Below are positions 1 through 29,527 of a stretch of 64,000 nt of DNA, one piece after another. The notes beneath the pieces are model-generated. The model saw nothing but the letters and a program-made list of their open reading frames with translations. It was not told the DNA's origin and searched no databases. The translations under genes and the position numbers were made by a program. Numbering within the stretch: the stretch's first letter is position 1; each line of letters begins with the position of its first letter. The DNA is from Elgaria multicarinata webbii. Taxonomy: Eukaryota > Chordata > Lepidosauria > Squamata > Anguidae. The DNA lies in assembly GCF_023053635.1 (NCBI RefSeq), contig NC_086172.1:26255501-26319500 (forward strand). The letters run 5' to 3'.

Positions 1-532
1 TGTGCCAGCTGCACCTGTTTCCTAGGCGGGAAAGTTCAGCTGGTCCAGAATGTGGCAGCTAAAGTTTTGACCGGGGCCAGTTATTGAGAGCATGTGACTC
101 CCTTTTTGCAACAGCTTCTTTGGCTTCCAGTCCATTTAAAGTGCCAGTCTTTAGGGCTTTAAAGATTAACAGCTTTGTGGCCTGCCAATATCAGAGGTGT
201 GTTTGAGACATGGAAGGGGCCTCCTTTTATGGTTGCACCTAAGCTGTGGAGGTCCCTTCCTAGGAAGGCCTGCTTTGCTCTCTCGCTCATGTTTCAACAT
301 CTTATGTTTTCTGCTATTTGTTTGGCTTGTTTTGCTTTTATTGAGGATTGTTTTATTGATTCTCAAGGGAATGAGCTTTAAACATTACTTTTATCTGTTT
401 TCTTCTTAATCTTTTTTATCATTCTTTTTCATTGTTATTATATTTTATTGATCTGCAGTAAGCCAATCTGGTCAGTTTTTAATTGGAAAGGCAGGTTATA
501 AATATTTGAAAGAATAAATAAAATAATATAGC
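1..532 (+). mobile_element. CR1-clade LINE 3' end
   Basis: Degraded end of a CR1 ORF2 (remnants of the WxSLP and KxxL motifs), then a T-rich 3' UTR and a tail GGCAGGTTATAAATATTTG with AAATAAA units. It lies in a HYCC2 intron and is cut by the window edge. Confidence 0.65.
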
Positions 533-795
533 ACTTGCAGGACTATTGGGCAAAGGCTAAAATGCAGCTTACAGTGACTGGCAGTGAAGTAGTTGAAAAC
601 ATGCTGCCCTATAAATTGTGTCCTGGTCTGGTACACAAACAGGATATCCATCCTCCATCATAGGTCCAGTCTTCCACTTGGTAGACAGTTCATCTGCAGC
701 ATGACAACCTTGGTTGCTGACATTTAAACGCATTCATGCGAGGACACTATGATGCAAAGTAGCTTAGCTTTCTAATATCTGCACTTTTGTTGTAG

Positions 796-17106
<16,311 letters not shown>

Positions 17107-17247
17107 CTTTGTGGCCCTTCCTCTACTTTCCCCTTTTATCCTGTTCTTCTTTGACCAACACCTGCAATCTATAGTGTGAAAATCCTGGCTTTTGTGATCT
17201 TGTTCGATTCATTTTAGATATCATACTATATTTTGTACTGAAACAGC

Positions 17248-17253
17248 AATAAA
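17248..17253 (+). terminator. HYCC2: Proximal poly(A) signal of HYCC2
   Basis: AATAAA 142 nt past the stop codon, giving a short 3' UTR isoform if used. Confidence 0.5.
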
Positions 17254-20200
17254 ACCTCATGTTCTAGCTCCCCTTCTCTCTCTCTCCTCTCCCCTCCCCC
17301 CCGATTAATGTGGTTGTGAAGCAGTATAAAATGTATTTTATGCCTTTTCCATGCCTTCCTTTCTCCTTGGGTGATGTGCAATCCATTGTAGGCTGATCAG
17401 TCCCATTTCAACACTGTGAGTCTTGAGAAGAACGGAGGAAATGGTGAATGTGATCCCTATGAAAATGAAGCTTTTGATTTTTTGAGAAATAGAAACGGGT
17501 TAGCTTTCTCAATCTACAGTTCTGCAAAGACTACTGGATTGTGACCTTTTGTCTCTTGGAACCAGGAGTGCCTCAGAGATTCTAGTAGGACTTTGGACCT
17601 CTGAGTTAGTGCAATCAATTCTGAGGGACGGGGATGCTGTCATTGCTCCTGGTGGCTGTCTAAATGCACTTTGTCATGAAAATGAGATTGTCCTCCTCCT
17701 TTACCATCCTTCACTCCTTACCCCCTAAAAATGTAATGTTCAGCAACTGAGACGCAGGTGTTATCAAGTTGTTGCCTCCTCCAAAAGAGTGGGCTGTAAG
17801 TAGACAGTGTAGGTTACAATGCACTTTTAATGGCGTTGTAGCCATGTTTAATGTTACATGTCTTCCCCTCCGCAGGACACAGGGTTGCTTTGTCTATATG
17901 TTAGGACTTTGGAAAGGTGAATTATGTATAAAATAATTGAGTCATAGAAAATGGGCACACGGGCTTTCCAAGAATTACTACTTAGTACTGCTCCTCTTAA
18001 AAGAACTTTATTTTTGTAAGTTGATGATATTTGAAATGAACACGAGCAACTGCAGATTAAGTGAGGAGGATTTTTCAGGCTGCTGGCTGTGGCGTGATTA
18101 AATTTATTCACAGAAAAGACTCAGAAATCTTCAGTAAAGACAAAATGTTCTCCAGCTGGATATGCCAGGGGCAGATGTAATGGTTGCTGGAAACACTTGA
18201 GGCATCAGAATTCCCTTAACATCGTTGTCCACAGTAGGGTTTTTGGCAGTCCTCTCTCTCAGAAAGATAACAATTCACTGCCTATATTTTAATTAATCCG
18301 TTGCAGTTGTGATTATTTCATCTAGCTAATGTAATGTGTGGGGTTGGGGTGGGGCTGAGACGTTCTTTCTCCCAACTCTCATAATCTGGGAACTCAGACC
18401 ATTCGACCTAATCTTGAATGCATGTGACTGGTGTGTGGGCAATATTTGGCAACTATGCTGTAGATCACTGCTTTAAATTGCATTTCTTATTCTAAAGGAA
18501 CATATTCATCATGTTTTGGACAGTCTTGTGCATACATAAGAAGCAAAAGAGGGTGTTTTACCCTTTTATGTTTTGCTGTATTTTGACCTGGAAATGTGCA
18601 GGTTATTAATATAAGGAACAGATGGATGTTATATTCCCCCCACCGGCATATTCGGTTCATTACATTGGAAAGGAAATCAGAGGAGTAGAACCATGTAATA
18701 GTTTATTTTTAGATGATTTAAAGTCTATGATATTCAGAATTACCAAGTGCCATTACTCTACTAAAGAATAATTAAATCAATTCTTATAATGTAATTGACA
18801 CTTCCAATTCTTTTTCTTCTAGTTCTTTTTCTGCCCGGACTCCATTAATTGGAAATCTGACTTTTTCAAGCAAAATTTAGAGAAGCTAATTATATTTTTT
18901 TAGCCCATAAGAGTTACAGTTGCTCTGAAGCAAAATTGCTAAATGTTAAGTCATTAAATACCATATAATTGAAACTCAGGAAAATTCATCTGTGATTAAA
19001 TGCAATTAATATCCAGAGTAATATTAAACAGTATGTTTGATGTAGAATAGGCCTGTTGTGGCTATGAAGGCAATCATTAAAGACATCATAAGAAAGGTAT
19101 ACTTCAGAAAGTGTTTATGTTCCATAGTATGGTGACGGAGGCCCTGATCACTCCTGTCTGTTTTTTAGAATACTGGCATGATCCACTCTTAATCCAGCAA
19201 TTATAGTTCTGCAGAAACACTTCCCCTTTTTTAATAATAGAAATTATGGCCATGATCCAAAGAGCTGCTTGACTAGTTATGTGGGCCCAAGAAGTCTGTT
19301 AAACAGTTGCTCACCATGCCACATATCAAACCATGTTTAAACTTGAGAGGACTTTAAAAAGCAGATTGTGATATGGCATGAGGGAGGGGAGTGTGAGATA
19401 GTTGTGACTGAGCACACCTAAAGTAGCTTTTTTGATCCTGGCCCATGTATTCGAAACAGATGACGCCAAAAGGAAATCTAAGTTAAAAGGGGGTGGAGGA
19501 TACTATGATTTGGACCAAATTGCTTTTTTGCGTTTGTTCTTCTGAAAGAAATGGAAGCCAGATATTCAAACTAGTTTTAAAAGAATAAGCCAGCATATAA
19601 TATGCAGATTATACATACATACGTAAGAAATACATATTATACATACTGATAGATGGTAGCCCTGCTATCAAATTTGAATGTGTAAATCATCTTAAGGAGT
19701 TTATAACTTATTTTTAAAAAATGAACCAAAATATGTTGTGTCTCTTCAGCACATTTAAAATTACAATTATTTTGTGTGTGTGTGTGTGCTGGGGTGTGAG
19801 TTGACTTATTTATGGGTGCTAAAACCCAAATTGGTTAACTATTTGGTTCTTTCCTGCTGTGCAGTAAAATGTCCTGTCCTTTTCTCTCTTTTTTTAGTGC
19901 CTTTTGGCGTATTTTGAAATCAAATCTATTACAAATATTTGCTTGCTGTTTTCCCTTGTGCATTATCTTTCTTGTACACTTTTGACACAGCATTCAGATT
20001 CCATTCCTTCTTTAATATGCAATTTCCCCATTCTGGAGACTCAGTTGGTATGCTTACCCTGTCTTAAGGGTATTTATGTTCTGTGACGGATAATTGCTGC
20101 TGAATGTCTTTCCTGAAAAGTATGTCTCTGAACTGCTGATATTAAGCAGTCATTTTAACAGGTCATGTTGGTGCTGTTTCAGCGTCGGTTGATGTATCTG

Positions 20201-23200
20201 CTGCTCTATGCTAAGGTGTCCCAAAGTTACAATGAAAACACAGAACTGATGCTTTGTGGATGTAAATACTGGCTCAGTGCAAATGTAACAGTTCCTTCAA
20301 TTTCTGATTCATGGTTGAGGTTGGGAGTGTCCCCAGGTACGATCCACTCCTTCTGCCTCCTTGAGTTTGCACACTTCTTGCCCTCTGTGCCACTCCAATC
20401 CCTCCTCTCTTTTCAGTTGTTTCTCTGTTGAGTTGCATTCTTTTCAAAGTGTGCATGCATGCAACTTAATCCAGAAATGCTCACTCTTTCTCTAAATAAT
20501 ACTAGCATTCAGGTGCTGGTTTAAAGCAAACTCTGCTCCCATTATTCAATTTTTACAAAAACAATGCTAACAGTACTTAAACTTAAAAGGGAAGGGGGGG
20601 AAGGAGCAAAGAGCATTGAGCCTGAGGGGCACTTCCAGTCCTTTAACCAGTTCAGAGATTGAAGAAATGCTATCCCCCCACTGAGATACCATGTTTTGTT
20701 TTTTTAAAAAAGTGAAATGGAAACGAAACGAAACAGCATTGAATTTGACATAGAAATGCCAGAGATTTCAGATGAACCCTCAGTTATCATTTAACTTACA
20801 AGCTGTTTACACACTGCGTTTTAGGTAAAGTAGTTCTCTGGTAACTGACAAAAGCAGATGTTTTCATTTAAGAACCCCATAATCACTGTTATGTCATAAT
20901 TTCAATTATATATACTGATGATAGCTTCTTATAGTATTTTGTTCCAGATGCACACAGGAAGAGAACAGAACATTTAACATCTTGCGTGTATAAACTGAAT
21001 ACCTCTGGAAGGATATCAGTGTGGGAAAATCTTAGTTGAAAATACAATATTCATACCATCTTTTACAGGAAAGATCTATGAGCGGGAAAAGTTAGATAAG
21101 TCTGATGCAACACTTTGCAGTTGTATTTCTCTGTGGAGGAATAATATGTTTAAAAATTCCCACAATTTAAATAATATGCTGACATTAATTTTGCCCCAGG
21201 ATTTACACATGAGGAGGAAAAGTTAACATACAATTGCAAGTTAATCAACAGACTTTGAATCAAGCCTTTTGATTATTTGTAGTTATTTTGGTTAGGGGGC
21301 AATTTTTCTTGATGCAGTGAACAGTGTGAAAGGTAATAGCTAGATTGATACAAAATAAAATTAAGCATTGTGTTGACTATGAAAACGTATCTCATTGTAC
21401 ACCGCAGGGTGTAGCAGCTATTCAAGTTCTTAAAAAGCTTTTTCTGCGTGGAAATATCCATCATTCCATACTGGAATGATACATTTTTATTGCAGTGAGT
21501 ATGTATCACTTAAGATATAATTGTAGGATTTGCAAATATATAGCAGTGTCTGATACATACATTGGGTGTTTTTAGTCTCATGTTCCTCTTTCTAAATTTA
21601 AAATAGGTAATATTTTGCCATTGACGTAAGGGTAATGTTTTCATTCTATTTTATTTGAACTATTTTGTGAACAGTAAACTTGAGGAAGCTGATTTTTATT
21701 TCCGTATAGGAAGTGTGTTTAAGTGAACAGGTACATTTGGCACGTGTTGACAATTGCCTCTGTTGTTTGTAAGCTGTATGTTAGTTTACAAATAGTAAGT
21801 GCTGAAGGAGTAATTTTAGAACAGAAAATGCTATTGGCATTTATTAAGCACTTAAGATGAATAATAAGCCATATTTCTAAAAAGTTAAGGTGATTAGACC
21901 GGTAAGAACTCTTAAATAAAATTATTAAAACATACTAAGGAAAGGAGTAAGAAAAAGAGTCCTTACAAAATACTATTTGGATATAATTTAAATTTCAGAA
22001 GTTTTGTTTCACAAAATCACATAGGTTTGGTTAGGAAGATGCAAAACACCGTATCTACAAGCTTTACTATTCAAAATGTAAACCTGGCAAACCTTTACAT
22101 GCAACTGGTAAAATTTAGTTGTTGTCAAAGACTAGTGACTAGTATTAAATAAATTACATAAATTCAGTCTTGGGGCATTAATGGAATAGTGTATGTATTC
22201 AAAACCTTCTGGTATATTCCTGATTGGTTGGTACCATTCCAACAGTTTAAAATAAAATACAGAAATGTGTTGAGTACAACCTAGAGAAAGTGCAGTGTAT
22301 GTATGTCCCATGGAAAACCATGAGACAAGTACTTTAACATGTTGAATTAGTGGGAATTGAGCACTCATATCCAATTGATTTCAGTGTTTCTTAAACATGC
22401 CCAAATTTCTTTACATTGCACTGTGATTATTCATATTCTTGTGATATTTTTTTTAAGGTGCCCTGTCTTTGGCTGGGCTCCAGGACGTTGCCTGTTTGGA
22501 TCTAAATATTATTTAGGTTCACTCAAGAACTTGTTAATATCCCCCAATTTTCATTTCTTGCTCCTTAAAAAAACAAAACAAACCCTGGCACCCCATTGGC
22601 CTTGGTGCTATACAGCAAACTGATTTTGAAGCTTACTTTAGTTCTTACAGCTGTTTGCCGTGTGGCATTCAGGGGCTGCTGTTTTGGCAAAAACAGCTCT
22701 AACCCTCAGCTCACGGTACTGTTTTTTAACAGGTTTTGAACTATGGGCATTATTTATGATTCCATATAGTAGTCTAACTTTGTGTGCAGTAAGTAATTTG
22801 AATAATCAATGTTCTGCCCTAAAATATGTGAAGGTAATCACCTAGGCTTGGTAGAATAGAATGTATTCCTCAAGCTTGAAGAACCTTAGAGAGCAAATGC
22901 ATGGGATTTTGAACATCAGGTTAATTTATGTTCATTTCGCCATATTCATCATCTTTAAATAAAGCTAATTCCAATGTCACAACAAAATGCAAGAGCGGAA
23001 TATGAAGATATAGCCATTTTAAATAAATGCTTTCCTAAATTTCTTTGGGATTATCAGCATTGGGGATGGGAATTGCATAAATCACAATCTGTTCTGTAGT
23101 CATTTTTAAAAGTAGAACTTTTCACACTGAGGATGAGTGCAAGGACTTTTCTTTGGGACAAATTTAGCAGCATTGTACTAGTGTAAAACAATGCTTACAC

Positions 23201-23659
23201 AAGTATCAATAGTTCTTGCTAGCACCATGGGTATGTTAGTACGTGTTAATTGCTGTTGTGCAATCATTGGTTTACACTAGTGCAATGCCAATAGTGCTAG
23301 TGCACAGATGCTGTTGGATCATTTCCTTTAAATCTCTGAATGTGTATGTTAAAAGTGGATCCAGTCTTCAATAGATATCACTAACCTTTTAAAGCAAAAC
23401 TGGTCTTTTGTTCTTTTCCAGAAGCACTGTTCGACATTGTGTAGTAATACTTGATCATTTTTTGTTTCTCATAATAAAATCTGTTGTTTTAATAAGCTGG
23501 TTTTTTGAAACCTTGATTTGCAAGCTAGACAGATTTTATTGAGTGTGATAGAACTCTTGTATATTTTGACTTCCATTATTTATTTTTAAAAGCTGAATTT
23601 AAAATGACTGTCTCTTATGCAAGATGTTGAAGAATTAAATGCTTATACATTAGAGCTGG

Positions 23660-23740
23660 CTTCCCCAACCTGGTGTTCTGCAGATATGTTGGGCTACAAT
23701 TACCAGCTGGGAGTTGTAGTCCAATGTACTCCTCAAGGGT
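23660..23740. repeat. Fold-back hAT relic
   Basis: Diverged match to the CAGCCTTCCTCAACCTGG family: GGCTTCCCCAACCTGGTG on the left, GGGAGTTGTAGTCCAA in the middle. It is the only mobile piece seen in the putative HYCC2 3' UTR. Confidence 0.4.
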
Positions 23741-24938
23741 GCCAGGCCAGAGAAGCTTTCCATTAGAGCATACTTTTTGGTGCTTTAATTCAGATGGGAC
23801 CAAGATTCCTCATTTTCTGACAGTAACAATATGAACTCCTGCAGTTAATGACCCTTCTGGTTTAACCAGAACCCAGGTCTTTCTCTTGCATATAAAAGGA
23901 TTTGAAATCAGCAAAGATGAAAGAAGCCTCCTGATTTTCCTTAAGTTTATCCAACTTTTCTTTCTCTTTGAATTTAAAGTTTATTTATGAGGCTTCTAAT
24001 TTATAATTTTTGACTTATGGATAATTCTGGATAAGCATGTTAGTTAAAAATATTTGTGTGTGTGTGTGTAAAACTGTTTTCTTTTCAAGCTACTTTTTAC
24101 AATATTCTCAACATTAGTGTATAAATTCTGGGAAAGGGCATTAGTAATTATATTCTTGTTACCCTTGTTTAGAATGTGGTTTGTAAAAATTTAAAGAGTC
24201 TCTTTACTGGGAAGACACTACTTCTATATAATCTCAAAGACAGGGTTATTAAGTTGTCAGTCAGTTCATCATTTTAGAAGTATACACTTGGGTCTGAATA
24301 CTTCTTTTACAAACTATTATTTATTATAGATTGTGGGTGGAGACATCCTGGTAAATTTTTAACGTTTGTAAGAAGTTACCCTGCTTTACAATTAAACTTT
24401 TGATTCTTATTGTATCCTGCAGGAGTTGCAGTCAGTTTGTCAAGCAACTATATAATCTTCTAGTGCTGAAAGCCTGCCCAACCCAACCCATATTGTCCCT
24501 CATACAAAGGTTTACTTCTGAACTAAGATTTTTGAAGGATTTTTACTATTTTGGCATTATGTAACCTATTTTACCTCGTTCACAAAAAGAGCATAGGCAG
24601 AAAATACCCCACTTACTGTAGAACAAAATCTTTTTGGCAGAAAGACTTGAATTACGTTAACATTCCACCAGCATGACATGCATGTTGGAATGACACCCAA
24701 CCATTCAGAATCTGGTGCTGGTGAAATGATAATCAAAATGGGTATGTAATAACTGCAGTCTTCGTGGTGTTAGGATCCTAACCTGGGACCTGTGAAAAAC
24801 TCGTATTAACAGACCTCAGATGACATGTTTGAAGATCATTATATTGGTGCATGTAAGCCATTATTTTAACTGTCTTACTGAATCTGGTTAATGCTGTTGA
24901 CTGTTGTTGAAATGTGAAATGTAGTTAACCGTTGACCT

Positions 24939-24985
24939 TGTAAATATCTGCCAGAGATAGAGAATATTTTAAATCGCTGTAAATA
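24939..24985 (+). promoter_or_regulatory. Pair of Pumilio-type 3' UTR elements
   Basis: TGTAAATA at 24939-24946 and again at 24978-24985, within 120 nt of the distal poly(A) signal. UGUANAUA is the known Pumilio consensus. A third copy lies at 20261-20268. Function here is inferred from motif and position. Confidence 0.4.
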
Positions 24986-25058
24986 CAGGTGTATAAAATT
25001 GAAACAAATCTGCAATGCAGAATATATAAATATATATAAATATATATAAAGATGTTTA

Positions 25059-25064
25059 AATAAA
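25059..25064 (+). terminator. HYCC2: Candidate distal poly(A) signal of HYCC2
   Basis: AATAAA followed by a T/G-rich downstream region (about 25065-25100), at the end of the repeat-poor stretch. It would close the long 3' UTR isoform. Confidence 0.45.
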
Positions 25065-26521
25065 TATTGTGCTGTTTCTGGAAAAGTGTCATGCTGTCGT
25101 ATTTACTGCCATATATACCTTTACATCCTTGAAATGAAGATTAACTTCTTTGTATAGGTGTTTCATGCAGCAATTCAGAAACTGGCAGAATACAGTGACA
25201 GAATTATTTATTTCAAACATTTCTTGATGGCCTTTCAGGGCAGAAGACCTCGCAAGGCAGCTTACAACAATCTTTGCATGATTTCTGGTTGCACTTGGCA
25301 CACTAAATCAGTGGGTCTTGTGTTTGTTTGTATTTTAAAAATGCAGGATTATAGTCTCTGGACTGATCTACTCACAAGTGGGAGACTGCATGTTGGAATG
25401 CCTACCTCAAATGCCTAGTCCATGTAAAGTTAGCATGTGAGAGAGGAGGACTGTGGCATACAAACTTGCAATGTTGAGTTGATGCGGAGGTTATGTGTGT
25501 TAGAAGTTGCATTTCACAACTGGCTTTATTTCATTATGTGTGAATTCTAAGGAGTGTACTTCAAATTAAATTGTTCTTTTTTATGTTTATAAATCTCAGC
25601 AATTTAAATACTCTGTCACTATCAAAAGTAGCAGGGCTGTTGGTGTCCAGCCTCCATTCCAGATTAGAAGCTCCTGACCAAAGCCTGTTACAGTTCAATC
25701 GTCATGGAAACAGGCAAGAAAACAAACAAGGAGCCTGCAACCATGGGCACATAGAGGGCCAGATTTTATTAGAGCAACATCAAGAGGAGCAAGTGAGATG
25801 TAAAATATATTTCCAGAATGAGCATATTCCACTCAATTGGATGTATGATTTTGTCCTCTGCAGCATGCCTCAGGACAAGGTATTTTATTTATAGAGAGGG
25901 GAATCCTGTGGTCTTTGGAGAGCGTCCCAGGGACCACCGGATTTTTTTAAGTCCCCTTTCTGAAGCCATAAACACTGCTATGACTTTGGGAGAAAGACTC
26001 CAATATCTGGTTCCAACCCCTCGCAGCCACCACAGAGACAACTGCAGTGCCTGCTTTCCAAGGTTGCAGAATTGGCCTTGGAGGACTTCACAGGGCTTTG
26101 AAAGTGGGTGTTCTGATGGGTGGGGAGAGGAGGGGTCAAAATACGTGGAAATCCTATGGCCTCTCTAGCTCTGCCCCCACCAGTGTGCCTCTGCCAGACA
26201 AGCCTACAGAAAAGGACCAAAATGAGGGCAGAGGTGAAAATCATTGGCTATTCAGAAGATTTTGAGCTTGGAATCTTCCTTCTAACACCCCTGATTCCAC
26301 AGTTGCAAGTGTAGTTCATTGATCACTATAGCTTTTGACGGTTTATCATGCCAGAAAAAAATATGTGGAGCTATCTTTCTCAAATGGACAATTTTGCTGA
26401 ATCATAGCCTCCCCAGAGGCTCCTTTTTTGTGTGACCTCATCACTTTTGCATACTACAAGTAAGGCCCTGCAACAAAATGTTGCAGGGGGAGGGGGGGAC
26501 ACTTATTCCCAATACCAGCTA

Positions 26522-26703
26522 CCATATTTCTTCGATTCTAAGACACCATCGATTGTAAGACACACACTAATTTCAGTACCACCAACAGAAAAAAAGCTTT
26601 GATTCTAAGAAATAATAAATGCACCTGCAATTCTAAGACGCACCCCGTTTTTAGAGATGTTTATATGGGGGGGAAAGTGTGTCTTAGAATTGAAGAAATA
26701 CGG
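26522..26703. mobile_element. Tc1/mariner-like MITE
   Basis: Ends CCATATTTCTTCGATTCTAA / AGAATTGAAGAAATACGG with TA at 26520-26521 and 26704-26705. The interior shares AATTTCAGTACCACCAACAG with the copy at 4648. Confidence 0.78.
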
Positions 26704-27121
26704 TACATTAAATTCTTCAATGGAGAAATGCATCCTCCAGGGACATGTAGAAATGACTTCTTGGTGTGAGCTAGGATGTGAGATGGTTCTATCACTGTGT
26801 GTGTGTCCATGTCTATTCATCCTCTTGTTCCAACCACTCCATTCTCCCCACCTTCATTAGGTAGTCACACTCCCCCCCCCCCGCCACACTTGCAATTGAA
26901 TTGTTGTGGGGCTATTTTGGGAGGTTTTCTAGCACTTAAGAGTTTTTTCAAAAGATTTCTTGGAGCTTCTGTAAACCTCATGGTTACACAGAGTCTGTCA
27001 ATACTTCCCTCTTGTGCATGGGTGGTGTAGTTTTTGCTACATAAGCATGAGTATATGAAACTCAAAAGAATATTGGCATATATGATCCAGGTTCACAATA
27101 TCCAATCTCATTTTTTATCCA

Positions 27122-27600
27122 GTGTAGTTTTATTATTTATTTCATTACATTTATATACTGCCCCATAGCCAAAGCTCTCTGGGTAGTTTACAAAAGTTAA
27201 AAACTGAATATTAAAAACAAATATACAAAATTTAAAATCATCAAAAGTATAAAAACAACAATATCCATTTAAAACAACTATTCTGGGGTCAGTTAAAAAA
27301 CAACTCCGCATATGTTGTTAACTGCCTGGGAGAAGAAAAAGGTCTTAACTTGGCGCCGAAAAGATAAAAATGTTGGCGCCAGGCGAGCCTCCTCAGGGAG
27401 ATCATTCCGTAATGGGGGGGGGCACCACAGAAAAGGCCCTCTCCCTTGTTGCCATCCTCTGAGCTTCCCTTGGAGTAGGCACTTGGAGGAGGACCTTAGA
27501 TGTTGAGCGTAGGGTACGGCTAAGTTCATGTCGGGAGAGGCTAGTGCCTTAGCAGGGTCAGCATACACCCTGCTGTAATACTGTATCACCTCTCCTAAAT
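27122..27600 (-). mobile_element. CR1-clade LINE 3' end
   Basis: Minus-strand translation carries YAQHLRSSSKCLLQ, LRNDLPEEARLAPTFLSFRR and QVKTFFFSQA, the CR1 C-terminal signature. Its A/T tail lies at the low-coordinate end. Confidence 0.8.
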
Positions 27601-28540
27601 GTAATTCACCCTAATATGAGGAATTGAACATGTCATTGGTCCCACCCTCTTGGTTGTATGGGAGGTAATACTGACCTGAGGCATTTTAGTGTGGCACCTG
27701 TATTTTGCTTTGTCACTTGTACTCAACACATTCTTGATACACTTTCAGCATTTCATTAATTTGGACACATTTTTGCAATATAAAACAAATGAATACAAAT
27801 AATTGGCTCACAAAAGATATATTAATTTCAATCACACGTGTGGTAGAACTGTTTACTACCATGGCAAAATTATAATAAGAAAGGTTCCCCCATCCCACTC
27901 CTGCAAATGAGTGCTTTGTATAATTACTGGAAGAAAAAAAAAGTAGGCTCAAAAATTGCAAATGGGCTATAGCCCCTGTTCTTGAGAACCTTTGCCCTTC
28001 TCCTGAGCTACTGTTTTAAAATGTTTTCATATTGATCCCAAAACCTCAAGCTGGTATTAAACATTTTTGGTAAATGCTGCCATCCTGTGCTGAAACACAA
28101 AATGACATCTTTCTTCCATACAAGAAGTAAACAAGTTTGCACCCCCGCCCCTTCCACCCATCCAGTGAGGTGTGCCGAGAGGAACAAATAAGATATAGTC
28201 CAAAACTTCTAGAGGGCACCAGGTTGCCTACCCGTAAAGGACGCTTAGGCAGTGTGCCTATGTGCTTACATGATGGGAGCTGTAGTTCCAATCATCTGGA
28301 AGGCACTGGGCTGTCTACCCCTGGCATATTGCAGGTAGCGTATAGCCATCGTGAGTAGTTGGACAATGGTAGTCTCCTCCGTGAAGGTTTAATCCCCTTT
28401 TAAGCCTGCCCAAGTTGGTGGCCAGGACTCCCATCTTGTGGTAGCCATTCATTGCCATAGTTTAACTATGTGCAGGTTCAGCAAGGTGGCTGCATCGTGT
28501 GCCCCTTAGACCATGTGCTGAGAGGCTGTCAATCACTGGA

Positions 28541-28755
28541 CCAGTGGAGGCTGGTGGCTCTGATTTCGGTGGGGCTATAAATCCATCCTGGGTTTCAGTC
28601 AGAACCAGCCAGACTTCTAAAGGCGCTATCCAAGGTGCTGGACCCCATAGGTTCAGAGCACCTTGGATGGCTCCTTTAGACGTCTGGCTGCTTCTGACTG
28701 AAACCCAGGATGGATTCATAGCCCCACTAAAATCGGAGCCACCAGCGTCCACTGG
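28541..28755. mobile_element. 215-bp palindromic element next to the ORC2 promoter
   Basis: Arms CCAGTGGAGGCTGGTGGCTC and its complement at 28736-28755 continue as near-exact inverted repeats (CCATCCTGGGTTTCAGTCAG / CTGACTGAAACCCAGGATGG) around a centre at about 28647. It reads as a non-autonomous fold-back DNA transposon. It also creates long artificial reading frames. Confidence 0.7.
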
Positions 28756-28779
28756 ACCGGACCTTGGCTGAACGGGAGC

Positions 28780-29245
28780 TGCGGTCTGCCTAAGCAGCCA
28801 CCCAGCCTTGTCAGCCTGCGCAGGGGCTGAGGAGGCTCCGCCCCCGTCCAGCCACAGCAGAGACTCGGGAAAACGCTCAAGTTGGGCAGGAGGCTGAGGG
28901 GAGCGGAAAGTCATTCGCCGTTGGCTGTACGAGAGCGTCAATCACAAATTCGCGCACAGGTTTCCTATTGGAAGAGAGTGGAGAGCCAATTGAGGGCTGG
29001 CTCCGCCCATTCGAGCGGATGACGACGCCTCCAGAAACGGGAGGGGGCGGTGCTTCGGCTGCCGGCGAGGGAAGCTGTTGTTCCTTCCGGCTGCGCGCGG
29101 AGGGTTGTCGCTTTCGCCTCTGTGAGTAACGGGGCCCTGGGCGGAGCTAATCGGGGGGGGCGGCGGCGGCGGCGGCGGCGGCGGCGTTCCGCGTGCGCGG
29201 TGTGTAGTGTGCGTCAGTCAGTCAGTCAGCTAAACTGAGGGGAAG
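28780..29245 (+). promoter_or_regulatory. ORC2: CpG-rich ORC2 promoter with non-coding first exon
   Basis: A sharp G+C and CpG rise in otherwise A/T-rich DNA. It holds an inverted CCAAT box (ATTGG 28967-28971), a direct CCAAT box (28986-28990) and an E2F-like TTCGCGC (28949-28955). There is no TATA box. A donor-like GTGAGT at 29122 suggests the non-coding first exon ends at 29121, splicing to the acceptor at 32994. A (GGC)n run at 29159-29186 lies just inside intron 1. The exact start of transcription cannot be read. Confidence 0.7.
29159..29186. repeat. (GGC)n run in CpG island
   Basis: About eight GGC units after a G run, just downstream of the inferred ORC2 first exon. Confidence 0.9.
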
Positions 29246-29527
29246 GGGGTGGTTGCTTGGTTGCTGTGGGACACCGCGAAAGTGGAAGGTGTGTAAAAGT
29301 CCGCCACGGGAGAGCCCATGGCCACAAGTTCCTGCGTCAAAGGTCCGTTGTTTCTTGAGCGTCGCTATGGACCGGCTATGGAGGGCTCGCTCGCTCTTGT
29401 CACCCGGGAGACTTGCTTTCCGACAGCCACTTCTTGGAGTCGTGTACTAGTTCTCTGAGCCAGCCCTCGTGGCTTCCCGTATGTACAAAACAATGGGGAA
29501 ATGTTCAACGACTTATAATCGAGGAAC

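Larger units (their letters stand above)
17107..25085 (+). other. HYCC2: Probable long 3' UTR of HYCC2
   Basis: Nearly 8 kb after the HYCC2 stop. It is A/T-rich, has no convincing open frame and holds almost no recognisable mobile element (one weak fold-back relic near 23660), unlike all the flanking DNA. Such repeat poverty is typical of a constrained 3' UTR. AATAAA occurs 142 nt after the stop (17248), again at several inner sites, and at 25059 just before a T/G-rich stretch. Extent is inferred; only transcript data would fix the end. Confidence 0.55.
25086..28540. other. HYCC2-ORC2 intergenic region
   Basis: Holds a mariner-like MITE, a CR1 3' end, a fold-back relic near 28200-28325 and weak open frames at 25571-26314 that resemble no family I know. 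No gene is supported. Confidence 0.55.

Noticed and set aside
25571-26314. Overlapping open frames of 64-116 codons between HYCC2 and ORC2
   Set aside because: No homology I recognise, no promoter or splice pattern, both strands equally open.
28462-28941. 159-codon antisense open frame upstream of ORC2
   Set aside because: It runs through the 28541-28755 palindrome and the CpG-rich promoter. The repeated peptide on both strands reflects the inverted repeat, not a protein.
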